Made by a program: the position numbers and the translations under genes | Notes under the pieces: model-generated | What the model was told of the DNA's origin: nothing | What the model saw: the letters and a program-made list of their open reading frames with translations, nothing else | Database searches by the model: none | Source: Fusobacterium massiliense | Lineage (GTDB): Bacteria > Fusobacteriota > Fusobacteriia > Fusobacteriales > Fusobacteriaceae | Direction of reading: 5' to 3' | NCBI RefSeq assembly: GCF_900095705.1 | Contig: NZ_LT608327.1 | Span: forward strand, 248,001 to 312,000 | Length of the DNA stretch: 64,000 nucleotides | Shown: one piece after another, positions 18,207 to 27,592 of the stretch | Layout: each line of letters opens with the position of its first letter | Numbering within the stretch: the first letter of the stretch is position 1

Positions 18207-20513
18207 ATGTCAAAAACACCATTTCTAGCAATAAGAGATTTGGTAATTTTTCCAAATGTATTGACACCGATATATGTTGGAAGACCGAGTAGTGTGGCTA
18301 CTCTTGAAAAAGCAATAAAAGAAGAAAATAAACTTGTGTTAGGAATACAAAAAGATCCACTTCAAGAAGAACCATCTGTGAAAGAAGATTTTTATGAAAT
18401 TGGAGTTATTGCAGATGTAGTTCAAGTAATTAGAATGCCTAATAATAATATAAAAATATTGGTTGAAGGTTCTAATAGAGTAAGAATAAAAACTGTTGAA
18501 AAAGATGGTAAGGAAATGTATTCGACATTTACAACAGTTAGAGAAAATATGAAAGATGCTAAAGAAACTGAAGCAATTTATAGAAAAGTTTTTTCAAAGT
18601 TTGAAAAATATGTAAATTTAGTAGGAAAATTTTCTTCTGAGTTGATTTTAAATTTAAAAAATTCTGAAGACTATTCTAAAGCTTTTGATTTAATGGCAAC
18701 TAATCTAGGAATTAGTTCTGAAAAAAAATATGAAATATTTGAAATAACAAATGTAAGAGATAGAGGATATAAGATTTTAGAAACTATCGTAAATGAAATG
18801 GAACTTGCATCTCTAGAAAAAAATATTGATGATAAAGTTAAAAAGAAAATGAGCGAAGCACAAAGATCATATTATTTAAGAGAAAAAATATCGGCTTTAA
18901 AGGAAGAATTAGGAGATTTTTCTCAGAATGATGATGTTGCAGAAATAGTTGAGAAATTAGAAAAAGCTACTATACCTACTGAAGTTAGAACTAAGCTAGA
19001 AACAGAAGTAAAAAGATTGAGTAAATTACAACCATATTCTCCAGAATCAGCAGTTATTAGAAACTATATAGAGACTGTTCTAGATTTACCATGGGAAAAT
19101 TCAACTGAAGATATAGTAGATTTAAAAAAGGCTAATGAAATATTAGAAAGAGATCATTATGCATTGAAAGATGCTAAAGAAAAAGTATTAGATTTTTTAG
19201 CTGTTAAAAAATTAAAACCTACAATGAATGGACAAATATTATGTTTAGCAGGACCTCCTGGGATAGGTAAAACTTCACTTGTGAAATCTATAGCTGAATC
19301 TATGGGAAGAAAATTTGTTAGAGTATCTTTAGGTGGAGTTAGAGATGAAGCAGAAATTAGAGGTCATAGAAGAACATATATAGGTTCTATGCCTGGTAAA
19401 ATTATGAAAGCTATGAAAGAAGCAGGGACAAATAATCCAGTTATTCTTTTAGATGAGATAGATAAAATGTCTAACGATTTCAAAGGAGATCCAGCTTCTG
19501 CAATGTTAGAAGTATTAGATCCAGAACAAAACAAAACTTTTGAAGATCATTTTATTGATATGCCTTTTGATTTATCTAAGGTATTCTTTGTTGCAACTGC
19601 TAATGATTTAAGAACTGTAAGTGCTCCATTGAGAGATAGAATGGATATTTTAACTCTTTCTTCTTATACAGAATATGAGAAATTGCATATAGCACAAAAA
19701 TATTTATTAAAACAAGCTCAAAAAGAAAATGGGCTTGAAAATATAGAAATTAAAATTTCTGATAAGGTTATGTTTAAATTAATAGACGAATATACAAGAG
19801 AAGCAGGAGTAAGAAACTTAAAAAGAGAAATTATTGCAATTTGTAGAAAAATTGCAAGAGAAGTAGTAGAAAATAATGTAAAAAAAGTTAACTTAAAAGC
19901 AAGTGATTTAGAAAAATATTTAGGGAAAGCTAAATTTAGACCTGAAAAATCTAAGAAGGCAATAGGTAAAATAGGAGTTGTTAATGGTCTTGCTTGGACA
20001 GCTGTAGGAGGAGTAACTCTTGATGTACAGGCTGTTGATACTTCAGGAAAAGGGGAAGTTACAATGACTGGAACTCTAGGAAATGTTATGAAAGAATCAG
20101 TCTCTGTTGCCACTACTTATGTAAAAGCTAACCTACAAAAGTATAAACCAAAAGAAAAAGATTTTTTTAAAGAAAGAGCTATACATTTACATTTTCCAGA
20201 GGGAGCTACTCCAAAAGATGGACCATCTGCTGGAATTACAATTACAACTGCTTTGATATCTGTCTTGACTAATAGACCAGTTAGACAAGATATAGCAATG
20301 ACAGGAGAAATTACAATAACTGGAGATGTTCTAGCAATAGGTGGAGTTAGAGAAAAAGTTATAGGGGCTCATAGAGCAGGAATTAAAGAGGTAATCTTAC
20401 CTGATGATAATAGAGTGGATACTGATGAAATTCCAGATGAACTAAAAGATATAATGAAAATACACTTTGCTAAGACATATGATGATGTAAGCAAATTGGT
20501 TTTTGTTAAATAA
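18207..20513 (+). CDS. lon: ATP-dependent protease La (Lon)
   Basis: A 768-residue LonA protease that degrades misfolded and regulatory proteins in the cytoplasm. Domains in order: the N-terminal LON substrate-binding domain (about 1-200, starting FLAIRDLVIFPNVLTP), a coiled-coil linker, an AAA+ module with Walker A GPPGIGKTS and Walker B PVILLDEIDKM, and the C-terminal protease with the catalytic serine near 674 in PKDGPSAGIT. The partner lysine lies in a conserved VREKVIGAHRAGI stretch. The clpP-clpX-lon order is a known conserved cluster. engB follows after 12 bases. Confidence 0.97.
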   Translation: MSKTPFLAIRDLVIFPNVLTPIYVGRPSSVATLEKAIKEENKLVLGIQKDPLQEEPSVKEDFYEIGVIADVVQVIRMPNNNIKILVEGSNRVRIKTVEKDGKEMYSTFTTVRENMKDAKETEAIYRKVFSKFEKYVNLVGKFSSELILNLKNSEDYSKAFDLMATNLGISSEKKYEIFEITNVRDRGYKILETIVNEMELASLEKNIDDKVKKKMSEAQRSYYLREKISALKEELGDFSQNDDVAEIVEKLEKATIPTEVRTKLETEVKRLSKLQPYSPESAVIRNYIETVLDLPWENSTEDIVDLKKANEILERDHYALKDAKEKVLDFLAVKKLKPTMNGQILCLAGPPGIGKTSLVKSIAESMGRKFVRVSLGGVRDEAEIRGHRRTYIGSMPGKIMKAMKEAGTNNPVILLDEIDKMSNDFKGDPASAMLEVLDPEQNKTFEDHFIDMPFDLSKVFFVATANDLRTVSAPLRDRMDILTLSSYTEYEKLHIAQKYLLKQAQKENGLENIEIKISDKVMFKLIDEYTREAGVRNLKREIIAICRKIAREVVENNVKKVNLKASDLEKYLGKAKFRPEKSKKAIGKIGVVNGLAWTAVGGVTLDVQAVDTSGKGEVTMTGTLGNVMKESVSVATTYVKANLQKYKPKEKDFFKERAIHLHFPEGATPKDGPSAGITITTALISVLTNRPVRQDIAMTGEITITGDVLAIGGVREKVIGAHRAGIKEVILPDDNRVDTDEIPDELKDIMKIHFAKTYDDVSKLVFVK

Positions 20514-20525
20514 AAGAGGTTAAAT

Positions 20526-21110
20526 ATGAAAATAAAAAAAGCAGATTTTGTTAAATCAGCAGTATATGAAAAAGATTATCCAGAACAACTAGATAAAATG
20601 GAATTTGCATTTGTTGGGAGATCAAATGTTGGAAAATCTTCTTTAATAAATAGTTTAACATCAAGATTAAAATTGGCAAGAACGAGTAAAACTCCAGGAA
20701 GAACACAATTAATAAATTATTTTTTAATAAATGATGACTTTTATATTGTGGACTTACCAGGTTATGGCTTTGCTAAAGTTCCTAAAGAAATGAAAAAACA
20801 ATGGGGACAAACTATGGAAAGATATATTGCAAGTAAAAGGAAAAAATTAGTTTTTGTTTTACTTGATATTAGAAGAATTCCTAGTGATGAAGATATAGAA
20901 ATGCTTGAATGGCTTGAATATAATGATATGGACTATAAAATTATATTTACAAAGATAGATAAGTTATCAAATAACGAAAGAGCTAAACAATTAAAAGCAA
21001 TTAAAACTAGACTTGTTTTTGATAATGAAGATGTATTTTTTCATTCATCTTTAACAAGTAAAGGGAAAGAAGAAATTCTTAATTTTATTGAAGAAAAATT
21101 AAATAATTAA
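20526..21110 (+). CDS. engB: Ribosome biogenesis GTPase EngB (YsxC/YihA)
   Basis: This 194-residue GTPase helps assemble the 50S subunit and cell-division proteins. The G motifs are GRSNVGKSS (G1, residues about 31-39), the switch I region TSKTPGRTQLINYF, DLPGYG (G3) and FTKIDK (G4). Length is typical. It follows lon closely, as in many bacteria, and is probably in the same transcript. Confidence 0.95.
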   Translation: MKIKKADFVKSAVYEKDYPEQLDKMEFAFVGRSNVGKSSLINSLTSRLKLARTSKTPGRTQLINYFLINDDFYIVDLPGYGFAKVPKEMKKQWGQTMERYIASKRKKLVFVLLDIRRIPSDEDIEMLEWLEYNDMDYKIIFTKIDKLSNNERAKQLKAIKTRLVFDNEDVFFHSSLTSKGKEEILNFIEEKLNN

Positions 21111-21200
21111 AATAAAAGTAAAAATTAATAAATCAAGAGATAAAATTCAAAATTTAAAATATAGGAACTATAGTTAAAGATTTTGAAAGGAGAGATATAA

Positions 21201-23861
21201 ATGACTGAATTAGACAAAAATTATTCACCTAATGAGATAGAAGAAAAGTGGTATAAAATATGGGAAGACTCAAAGTATTTTGCAGCAAGCCTTTCATCAG
21301 AAAAGGAAAACTATTCAATAGTTATACCACCTCCAAATGTAACAGGAATTTTACATATGGGGCATGTTCTTAATAACTCAATTCAAGACACTTTAATAAG
21401 ATACAATAGAATGACAGGAAAGAATACTCTTTGGATGCCAGGTTGTGATCATGCAGGAATAGCAACTCAAAATAAGGTTGAAAGAAAGTTAGCAGAAGAT
21501 GGATTGAAAAAAGAAGATATAGGTAGAGAAAAATTTCTTGAAATGACTTGGGATTGGAAAGAAAAATATGGGGGAATAATAACTAAACAATTAAGAAAGT
21601 TAGGAGCATCATTAGATTGGGATAGAGAAAGATTTACTATGGATGAAGGACTTTCTTATGCAGTTAGAAAAATATTCAATGATTTATATCATGATGGTTT
21701 AATCTATCAAGGTGAATATATGGTAAACTGGTGTCCTTCTTGTGGAACTGCACTTGCAGATGATGAAGTTGATCACGAAGAAAAAGATGGACATTTATGG
21801 CAAATAAAATATCCAGTAAAAGATTCTAATGAATATATAATAATAGCTACATCAAGACCTGAAACTATGCTTGCTGATGTGGCAGTTGCAGTAAATCCAG
21901 ATGATGAAAGATATAAGCATTTAGTAGGAAAAACTTTGATTTTACCATTAATTAATAGAGAAATTCCAATTATTGCTGATGAATATGTCGATAAAGAGTT
22001 TGGAACAGGGGGATTAAAAGTAACTCCTGCACATGATCCTAATGACTATAACTTAGGAAAAAAATATAATTTACCAATTATAAATATGTTGACTCCTGAT
22101 GGTAAAATAGTTGAAGATTATCCTAAATATGCTGGATTAGATAGATTTGAAGCTAGAAAAAAAATAGTTGAAGATTTAAAAGAACAAGGTTTCTTTATAA
22201 AAACTGAACATTTACATCATGCAGTAGGTCAATGTTATAGATGTCAAACTGTTATAGAGCCAAGAGTGTCTCCACAATGGTTTGTAAAAATGCAACCTCT
22301 TGCAGAAAAAGCACTTGAAGTTGTAAGAAATGGAGAAATAAAAGTTCTTCCAAAAAGAATGGAAAAAATTTATTACAATTGGCTAGAAAATATAAGAGAC
22401 TGGTGTATATCAAGACAAATTTGGTGGGGACACAGAATACCTGCTTGGTATGGACCAGATAGACATGTTTTTGTTGCTATGGACGAAGCAGAAGCAAAAG
22501 AACAAGCTAAAAAACATTATGGACACGATGTTGAATTATCTCAAGAAGAAGATGTTTTAGATACTTGGTTCTCATCTGCACTTTGGCCATTTTCAACAAT
22601 GGGTTGGCCAGAAAAAACTAAGGAATTAGATTTGTTCTATCCTACAAATACATTAGTAACAGGAGCAGATATAATATTCTTCTGGGTTGCAAGAATGATA
22701 ATGTTTGGTATGTATGAGCTTAAAAAGATACCATTTAAAAATGTATTCTTCCATGGAATTGTAAGAGATGAAATTGGTAGAAAAATGTCAAAATCTCTTG
22801 GAAATTCTCCTGACCCTCTTGATTTAATAAAAGAATTTGGAGTAGATGCTATAAGATTTTCTATGATATATAATACATCTCAAGGTCAAGATGTACATTT
22901 TTCAACTGACTTACTAGGAATGGGAAGAAACTTTGCTAATAAAATTTGGAATGCTGCAAGATTTGTTATTATGAACTTAGAAGGTTTTGATGTAAAATCT
23001 GTAGACAAGACAAAATTAGATTATGAACTTGTTGATAAGTGGATAATTTCAAGATTAAATGAAACTGCAAAAGAAGTAGAGGATTGTTTAGAAAAATTTG
23101 AACTTGATAATGCAGCAAAAGCAGTTTATGAATTTTTAAGAGGAGATTTCTGTGATTGGTATGTTGAAATTGCAAAAATCAGACTTTATAATAATGATGA
23201 AGATAAGAAAAATTCTAAATTAACAGCACAATATATGTTATGGACTGTCTTAGAACAAGGATTGAGATTACTTCATCCATTTATGCCATTTATCACAGAA
23301 GAAATTTGGCAAAAAATAAAAGTAGATGGAAATACTATAATGCTCCAACAATATCCAGTAGCAGATGATAGCTTAATAGATGTTAAAATTGAAAAATCTT
23401 TTGAATACATAAAAGAAATTATTTCTTCACTTAGAAATATAAGAGCAGAAAAAGGAATTTCTCCTGCTAAACCTGCAAAGGTAGTTGTGTCAACTTCTAT
23501 TTCAGAAGAATTAGAAACTCTTGAAAAAAATGAGTTATTCATTAAAAAATTAGCTAACTTAGAAGAATTAACTTGTGGAACAAACATAGAAGCGCCTGCT
23601 CAAAGCTCTTTAAGAGTAGCAGGAAATTCATCAGTATATATGATATTAACAGGACTTTTAAATAATGAGGCAGAAATTAAGAAGATTAATGAACAACTTG
23701 CTAAATTAGAAAAAGAATTAGAACCTGTAAATAGAAAACTATCTGATGAAAAATTTACTTCAAAAGCTCCTCAACATATAATTGATAGAGAACTTAGAAT
23801 ACAAAAAGAATATTTAGATAAAATAGAAAAGTTAAAAGAAAGTTTGAAAAGTTTACAATAG
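21201..23861 (+). CDS. valS: Valyl-tRNA synthetase
   Basis: An 886-residue class Ia aminoacyl-tRNA synthetase charging tRNA-Val. The HIGH motif is present as HMGH (near residue 52, in PNVTGILHMGHVLNN) and KMSKS is intact near residue 528 (GRKMSKSLGNSPDPLD). The editing domain has TSRPETMLADVAVAV and GTGGLKVTPAHDPND. The C-terminal 65 residues form the tRNA-binding coiled coil. The 90 bases upstream contain no T-box-like stem or terminator, so T-box control is not indicated. The start has AAAGGAGAG. Confidence 0.97.
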   Translation: MTELDKNYSPNEIEEKWYKIWEDSKYFAASLSSEKENYSIVIPPPNVTGILHMGHVLNNSIQDTLIRYNRMTGKNTLWMPGCDHAGIATQNKVERKLAEDGLKKEDIGREKFLEMTWDWKEKYGGIITKQLRKLGASLDWDRERFTMDEGLSYAVRKIFNDLYHDGLIYQGEYMVNWCPSCGTALADDEVDHEEKDGHLWQIKYPVKDSNEYIIIATSRPETMLADVAVAVNPDDERYKHLVGKTLILPLINREIPIIADEYVDKEFGTGGLKVTPAHDPNDYNLGKKYNLPIINMLTPDGKIVEDYPKYAGLDRFEARKKIVEDLKEQGFFIKTEHLHHAVGQCYRCQTVIEPRVSPQWFVKMQPLAEKALEVVRNGEIKVLPKRMEKIYYNWLENIRDWCISRQIWWGHRIPAWYGPDRHVFVAMDEAEAKEQAKKHYGHDVELSQEEDVLDTWFSSALWPFSTMGWPEKTKELDLFYPTNTLVTGADIIFFWVARMIMFGMYELKKIPFKNVFFHGIVRDEIGRKMSKSLGNSPDPLDLIKEFGVDAIRFSMIYNTSQGQDVHFSTDLLGMGRNFANKIWNAARFVIMNLEGFDVKSVDKTKLDYELVDKWIISRLNETAKEVEDCLEKFELDNAAKAVYEFLRGDFCDWYVEIAKIRLYNNDEDKKNSKLTAQYMLWTVLEQGLRLLHPFMPFITEEIWQKIKVDGNTIMLQQYPVADDSLIDVKIEKSFEYIKEIISSLRNIRAEKGISPAKPAKVVVSTSISEELETLEKNELFIKKLANLEELTCGTNIEAPAQSSLRVAGNSSVYMILTGLLNNEAEIKKINEQLAKLEKELEPVNRKLSDEKFTSKAPQHIIDRELRIQKEYLDKIEKLKESLKSLQ

Positions 23862-23946
23862 ACAATAAGACTTAAGTGATATTTAGAACTCTCATTTACT
23901 TTTAATGAAATAATAAGTAATTGTAGTTTTATTAAGGAGGTATTCT

Positions 23947-24522
23947 ATGAAGAAAAATGTGGCTGTTTACTGTGGAGCAGCATTTGGAAATGATGAAACC
24001 TATAAAGATATTACAAAAAAATTAGGAAAATGGATAGGGAAAAATAATTATAATCTAGTATATGGTGGTGGAAGAGCAGGACTTATGGGCTTAATTGCTG
24101 ATTCTTGCTTAGAAGCTGGAGCAGAAGTAACGGGAGTTATAACTTATTTTTTAGCTGAACGAGAATTAGCTCACGATAAAATAAATAAAGTTATAAAAGT
24201 TGATACAATGTCTGAAAGAAAAAAGAAAATGGCAGAACTTGCAGATATTTTTATAGCATTACCTGGAGGACCTGGAACTTTAGAAGAAATATCAGAAGTT
24301 GTATCTTGGGCTGTTTTATCTTTACATAAATCTCCATGTATATTTTTTAATCATGATAATTATTACAATCATATAAGAGATTTCTATGACCTTATGGTAG
24401 AAAAAGGATATTTAGAAAAAGAAACAAGAGAAAAATTATTGTTTAGTAATTCTTTTGAAGAAATAAAGGAGTTTATAAAGAATTATAAAGCTCCAGATAT
24501 AAGAGAATATCATAATAAATAA
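23947..24522 (+). CDS. LOG-family (TIGR00730) Rossmann-fold protein
   Basis: This 191-residue protein is of the lysine-decarboxylase-like / LOG family. The hallmark PGGPGTLEE motif is present (residues about 108-116), and GGGRAGLMG (about 39-47) and the YCGA-containing start complete the phosphate-binding pocket. Family members remove the ribose 5'-phosphate from nucleoside monophosphates (cytokinin-type or AMP). It is not an amino-acid decarboxylase despite old names. A strong AAGGAGG site precedes the ATG, and an intrinsic terminator follows, so it may end the valS transcript. Confidence 0.85.
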   Translation: MKKNVAVYCGAAFGNDETYKDITKKLGKWIGKNNYNLVYGGGRAGLMGLIADSCLEAGAEVTGVITYFLAERELAHDKINKVIKVDTMSERKKKMAELADIFIALPGGPGTLEEISEVVSWAVLSLHKSPCIFFNHDNYYNHIRDFYDLMVEKGYLEKETREKLLFSNSFEEIKEFIKNYKAPDIREYHNK

Positions 24523-24525
24523 TAA

Positions 24526-24572
24526 AAAGAGCTATTGCAATTTTTTTAAAATGCAATAGCTCTTTTTTTGTT
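24526..24572 (+). terminator. Intrinsic terminator after the LOG gene
   Basis: AAAGAGCTATTGCA (24526-24539) pairs with TGCAATAGCTCTTT (24552-24565), followed by TTTTTG and further T. The arm of a dispersed element begins at 24574, directly after the T-tract. Confidence 0.88.
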
Positions 24573-24573
24573 T

Positions 24574-24676
24574 TATAGGAAAGTATAAATTTAATATGAA
24601 AATTACTCTCCGACGTCCGTATTACTCTGGAGAGCATTTCGGTGAGCTTGGAAGAGTCATACGGCTGTCAGGAGAC
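24574..24676 (+). repeat. Dispersed arm-plus-hairpin element, copy 3 (71-nt subtype)
   Basis: Arm 24574-24605 (TATAGGAAAGTATAAATTTA), hairpin 24606-24676. The outer stem is shared with other copies, with TCTCC/GGAGA instead of TCTCT/AGAGA. The apical part is a different subtype: ACTCT/AGAGT instead of AGTTC/GAACT, with an ATTTCGGT loop. These paired changes keep the helices. Confidence 0.88.
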
Positions 24677-24776
24677 TTTATTTATTTTAAAAAATAATAA
24701 AATTTTATTTAAAAATTATAAAAAAAGATACAAAATTTGTGATATAATAAATAATCAAAAAAAATAGAGGTAATAG

Positions 24777-25958
24777 ATGTCTAAAATAATTGTAAAAAAA
24801 GAGAAAGAACAAAAAATTATAAATTTTTATCCAAATATATTTAAAGATGAAATAAAAGAAATAATTGGAAATATTGAAACTGGAGATATTGTAGATGTTA
24901 TAACAAGTGATATGAGATTTTTAGCAAGAGGGTATGTTACAGAAGGAACATCTGCTTTAGTCAGAGTTTTAACAACAAAAGATGAAAAGATTGATAAAAA
25001 TTTTATTTTTGAAAGAATAAAAAGAGCAGTAGAAAAAAGAAAACATTTAAGAGATGAAACAAATAGTATAAGATATTTTTATTCAGAAGCAGATTATATT
25101 CCTGGCTTAGTAATAGATAAGTTTGATAAATATGTAACAGTTCAATTTAGAAATTCAGGTGTTGAAAAATTTAAATCTGATATAGTAGATGCAATTAAAA
25201 AATATTTAAAACCAAAAGGAATATATGAGAGAAGTGATGTCGAAAATAGAGTTCATGAAGGTGTTGAAACTAAAACGGGAGTTATTTATGGAGAAATACC
25301 TGATAGAATTATTATGGAAGATAATGGAATTAAATATAATATAGACATTATTGAAGGGCAAAAAACAGGATTTTTCTTAGATCAAAGAGAGTCAAGAAAA
25401 TTTATAAATAAATATATTAATTCACAAACAAGATTTTTAGATGTCTTTTCAAGTAGTGGCGGTTTTTCAATGAGAGCCTTAAAAAGTGGAGCAAGAGAAG
25501 TTGTAGCTATAGATAAAGATACGCATGCTTTGGAGTTATGCCATGAAAATTATAAGTTAAATGAATTTAGTGGAGAGTTTTCAACAATAGAAGGAGATGC
25601 TTTTTTAATGCTTGAAAGCTTAGCAACTAGAAATAAAAAATTTGATATAATAAGTCTTGACCCACCATCACTAATAAAAAAGAAAACTGAAATTTATAGA
25701 GGAAGAGATTTCTTCTTAGATCTATGTGATAAAAGTTTTAAGTTGTTAGAAAATAATGGTATTCTTGGGATAATAACTTGTGCTTATCATATTAGTTTAC
25801 AAGATTTAATAGAAGTAACAAGAATGGCGGCTTCAAAAAATAATAAGCTTCTTAGTGTCATAGGTATAAATTATCAGCCTGAAGATCACCCTTGGATTTT
25901 ACATATTCCAGAAACATTGTATTTAAAGGCTTTATGGGTAAGAGTGGAAGAGAGGTAA
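24777..25958 (+). CDS. Class I rRNA methyltransferase of the RlmI type
   Basis: A 393-residue protein with an N-terminal PUA RNA-binding domain (about 1-80), a linking domain (DYIPGLVIDKFDKYVTVQF) and a C-terminal Rossmann methyltransferase. SAM-binding motif I is LDVFSSSGGFSM (about 222-233), and the DPPSL catalytic motif IV lies at about 299-303. This layout matches RlmI, which methylates a 23S rRNA cytosine at C5; the target here is inferred. The ATG at 24777 has AGAGG upstream. The next gene begins five bases after the stop. Confidence 0.88.
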   Translation: MSKIIVKKEKEQKIINFYPNIFKDEIKEIIGNIETGDIVDVITSDMRFLARGYVTEGTSALVRVLTTKDEKIDKNFIFERIKRAVEKRKHLRDETNSIRYFYSEADYIPGLVIDKFDKYVTVQFRNSGVEKFKSDIVDAIKKYLKPKGIYERSDVENRVHEGVETKTGVIYGEIPDRIIMEDNGIKYNIDIIEGQKTGFFLDQRESRKFINKYINSQTRFLDVFSSSGGFSMRALKSGAREVVAIDKDTHALELCHENYKLNEFSGEFSTIEGDAFLMLESLATRNKKFDIISLDPPSLIKKKTEIYRGRDFFLDLCDKSFKLLENNGILGIITCAYHISLQDLIEVTRMAASKNNKLLSVIGINYQPEDHPWILHIPETLYLKALWVRVEER

Positions 25959-25962
25959 TGAG

Positions 25963-26502
25963 GTGCAGGTAGATATTTTAATTTTTATAATTCTATTAAT
26001 AGGAATTTTAAGTGGAATGAAAAATGGAATATTTGTAGAAATTATATCAGTTTTTGGATTTGCAATAAATATAATGATGACAAAAATTTATACTCCTGTA
26101 GTTCTAAGATTTTTGAAAAGATCGGAGATAACTTTTACAAATAACTATGTAATAACTTATGTTGTAACATTTATAACAGTTTATTTGGTAATGTCTATGG
26201 TTTTATTATTTGTAAAAAAGGCATTTAAAGGATTAAATGCAGGTCTTTTTAGTAGACTTATGGGTGCCGTTGCAGGTTTTGTAAAGGGATTGATTATATC
26301 CTTAGTAATATTGTTAGTTTATACTTATGCAATAAAATTAGTACCTTCATTTGAAAAATATTCTCGTAATAGTATAGCAATAACTATCTTTTATGAAATA
26401 TTACCTAATTTTGAAAATTTTATTCCAGATATTTTATTAGAAGATTTTAATAGAAATGCAACAACAAAAATTATTGAAAAGAATATAAATACTTTGTTAT
26501 AA
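25963..26502 (+). CDS. CvpA-family membrane protein
   Basis: A 179-residue inner-membrane protein with four hydrophobic segments and the CvpA family pattern: an early ILIFIILLIGILSGMKNGIF and a central RLMGAVAGFVKGLII. CvpA was first linked to colicin V production and later to envelope stress tolerance. The start is GTG at 25963, four bases after the previous stop, with an AGAGG site inside the end of the methyltransferase gene. It leads directly into the lptF-lptG pair. Confidence 0.8.
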   Translation: MQVDILIFIILLIGILSGMKNGIFVEIISVFGFAINIMMTKIYTPVVLRFLKRSEITFTNNYVITYVVTFITVYLVMSMVLLFVKKAFKGLNAGLFSRLMGAVAGFVKGLIISLVILLVYTYAIKLVPSFEKYSRNSIAITIFYEILPNFENFIPDILLEDFNRNATTKIIEKNINTLL

Positions 26503-26515
26503 GATAAGGTGAATT

Positions 26516-27592
26516 ATGAAAATATTAAATAAATATATATTAGAAGAATTAAAAGGACCAATAATTTTATCAATTTTTATTTTTACTTTTATTTTTTTAT
26601 TGGATATTATAGTAACAATGATGGAACATATTATTGTAAAAGGAATATCGATTTTAAATGTATTAAGACTTTTATCATTTTATGTACCTCCTATACTAAC
26701 TCAAACAATTCCAATAGGAATATTTTTAGGGATAATGATATGTTTTACAAAATTTAGTAGAAATAGTGAATCAGTAGCTATGGTTTCTATTGGGACATCG
26801 ATAAGAAGTATATTAAAGCCAATACTAGCTATTGCATTAGTTTCATCAATTTTTATTTTATTTTTACAAGAGAGTATAATCCCAAGATCATTTATAAAGT
26901 TAAAATACGTCGGTGCAAAAATAGCTTATGAAAATCCGGTTTTTCAACTGAAAGAAAAAACTTTTATAGACAATTTAGATCAGTACAGTTTATATGTTGA
27001 TGAAGTAAAATCTGATGGGAAAGCTAAAAATATAATAGCATTTGAAAAAGCAGAAAAAGGGAAATTTCCAATGTTATTAGTAGGAAAAGAAGCTTTTTGG
27101 AAAGATAATGCTATTGTTTTAAAAGATTCAGAGTTTATAAGTTTTGATGAAACTGGGAAGAAAAATTTATTTGGAACATTTGATGAGAAAAGAGTTGTTT
27201 TAGCTGCATACTTTCAAGATATAAATTTAAAAATAAAAGATGTTGAAGCTTTAAGTATAACTCAGTTAATAAAAGATTTAAAAGATGTGAGTGAAGAAGA
27301 TAAATTACAGTATAGAATAGAGATTTTTAGAAAATTAGCTCTAATTTTTTCAACAATTCCTTTAGCTGTTATAGGGTTTTCTCTTTCATTAGGACATCAT
27401 AGAATATCAAAAAAATATTCATTTTTAATAGCAATGTTAATAATTTTTACATATATTATATTTTTAAATGTAGGAATAGTTATGGCAAGTTCTGGTAGAA
27501 TAGCACCTTTTATTGCAACATGGACACCAAATATACTTTTATATATACTAGCTTATATATTATATAGAGTAAAGGAAAAGAGAGGTATATAA
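26516..27592 (+). CDS. lptF: LptF/LptG-family permease (first of pair)
   Basis: A 358-residue YjgP/YjgQ family protein with two N-terminal and several C-terminal membrane helices and a large periplasmic domain between them. With LptG and the ATPase LptB it extracts lipopolysaccharide from the inner membrane and passes it to the Lpt bridge. Supporting motifs are the PPILTQTIPIGIFLGIM helix and the IPLAVIGFSLSLGHH return. The last base of its TAA overlaps the first base of the next ATG. The F/G assignment follows gene order and N-terminal resemblance. lptB is not in the window. Confidence 0.85.
   Translation: MKILNKYILEELKGPIILSIFIFTFIFLLDIIVTMMEHIIVKGISILNVLRLLSFYVPPILTQTIPIGIFLGIMICFTKFSRNSESVAMVSIGTSIRSILKPILAIALVSSIFILFLQESIIPRSFIKLKYVGAKIAYENPVFQLKEKTFIDNLDQYSLYVDEVKSDGKAKNIIAFEKAEKGKFPMLLVGKEAFWKDNAIVLKDSEFISFDETGKKNLFGTFDEKRVVLAAYFQDINLKIKDVEALSITQLIKDLKDVSEEDKLQYRIEIFRKLALIFSTIPLAVIGFSLSLGHHRISKKYSFLIAMLIIFTYIIFLNVGIVMASSGRIAPFIATWTPNILLYILAYILYRVKEKRGI

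Noticed and set aside
21111-21200. T-box leader for valS
   Set aside because: No specifier stem, T-box sequence or terminator is visible in the 90-base gap.
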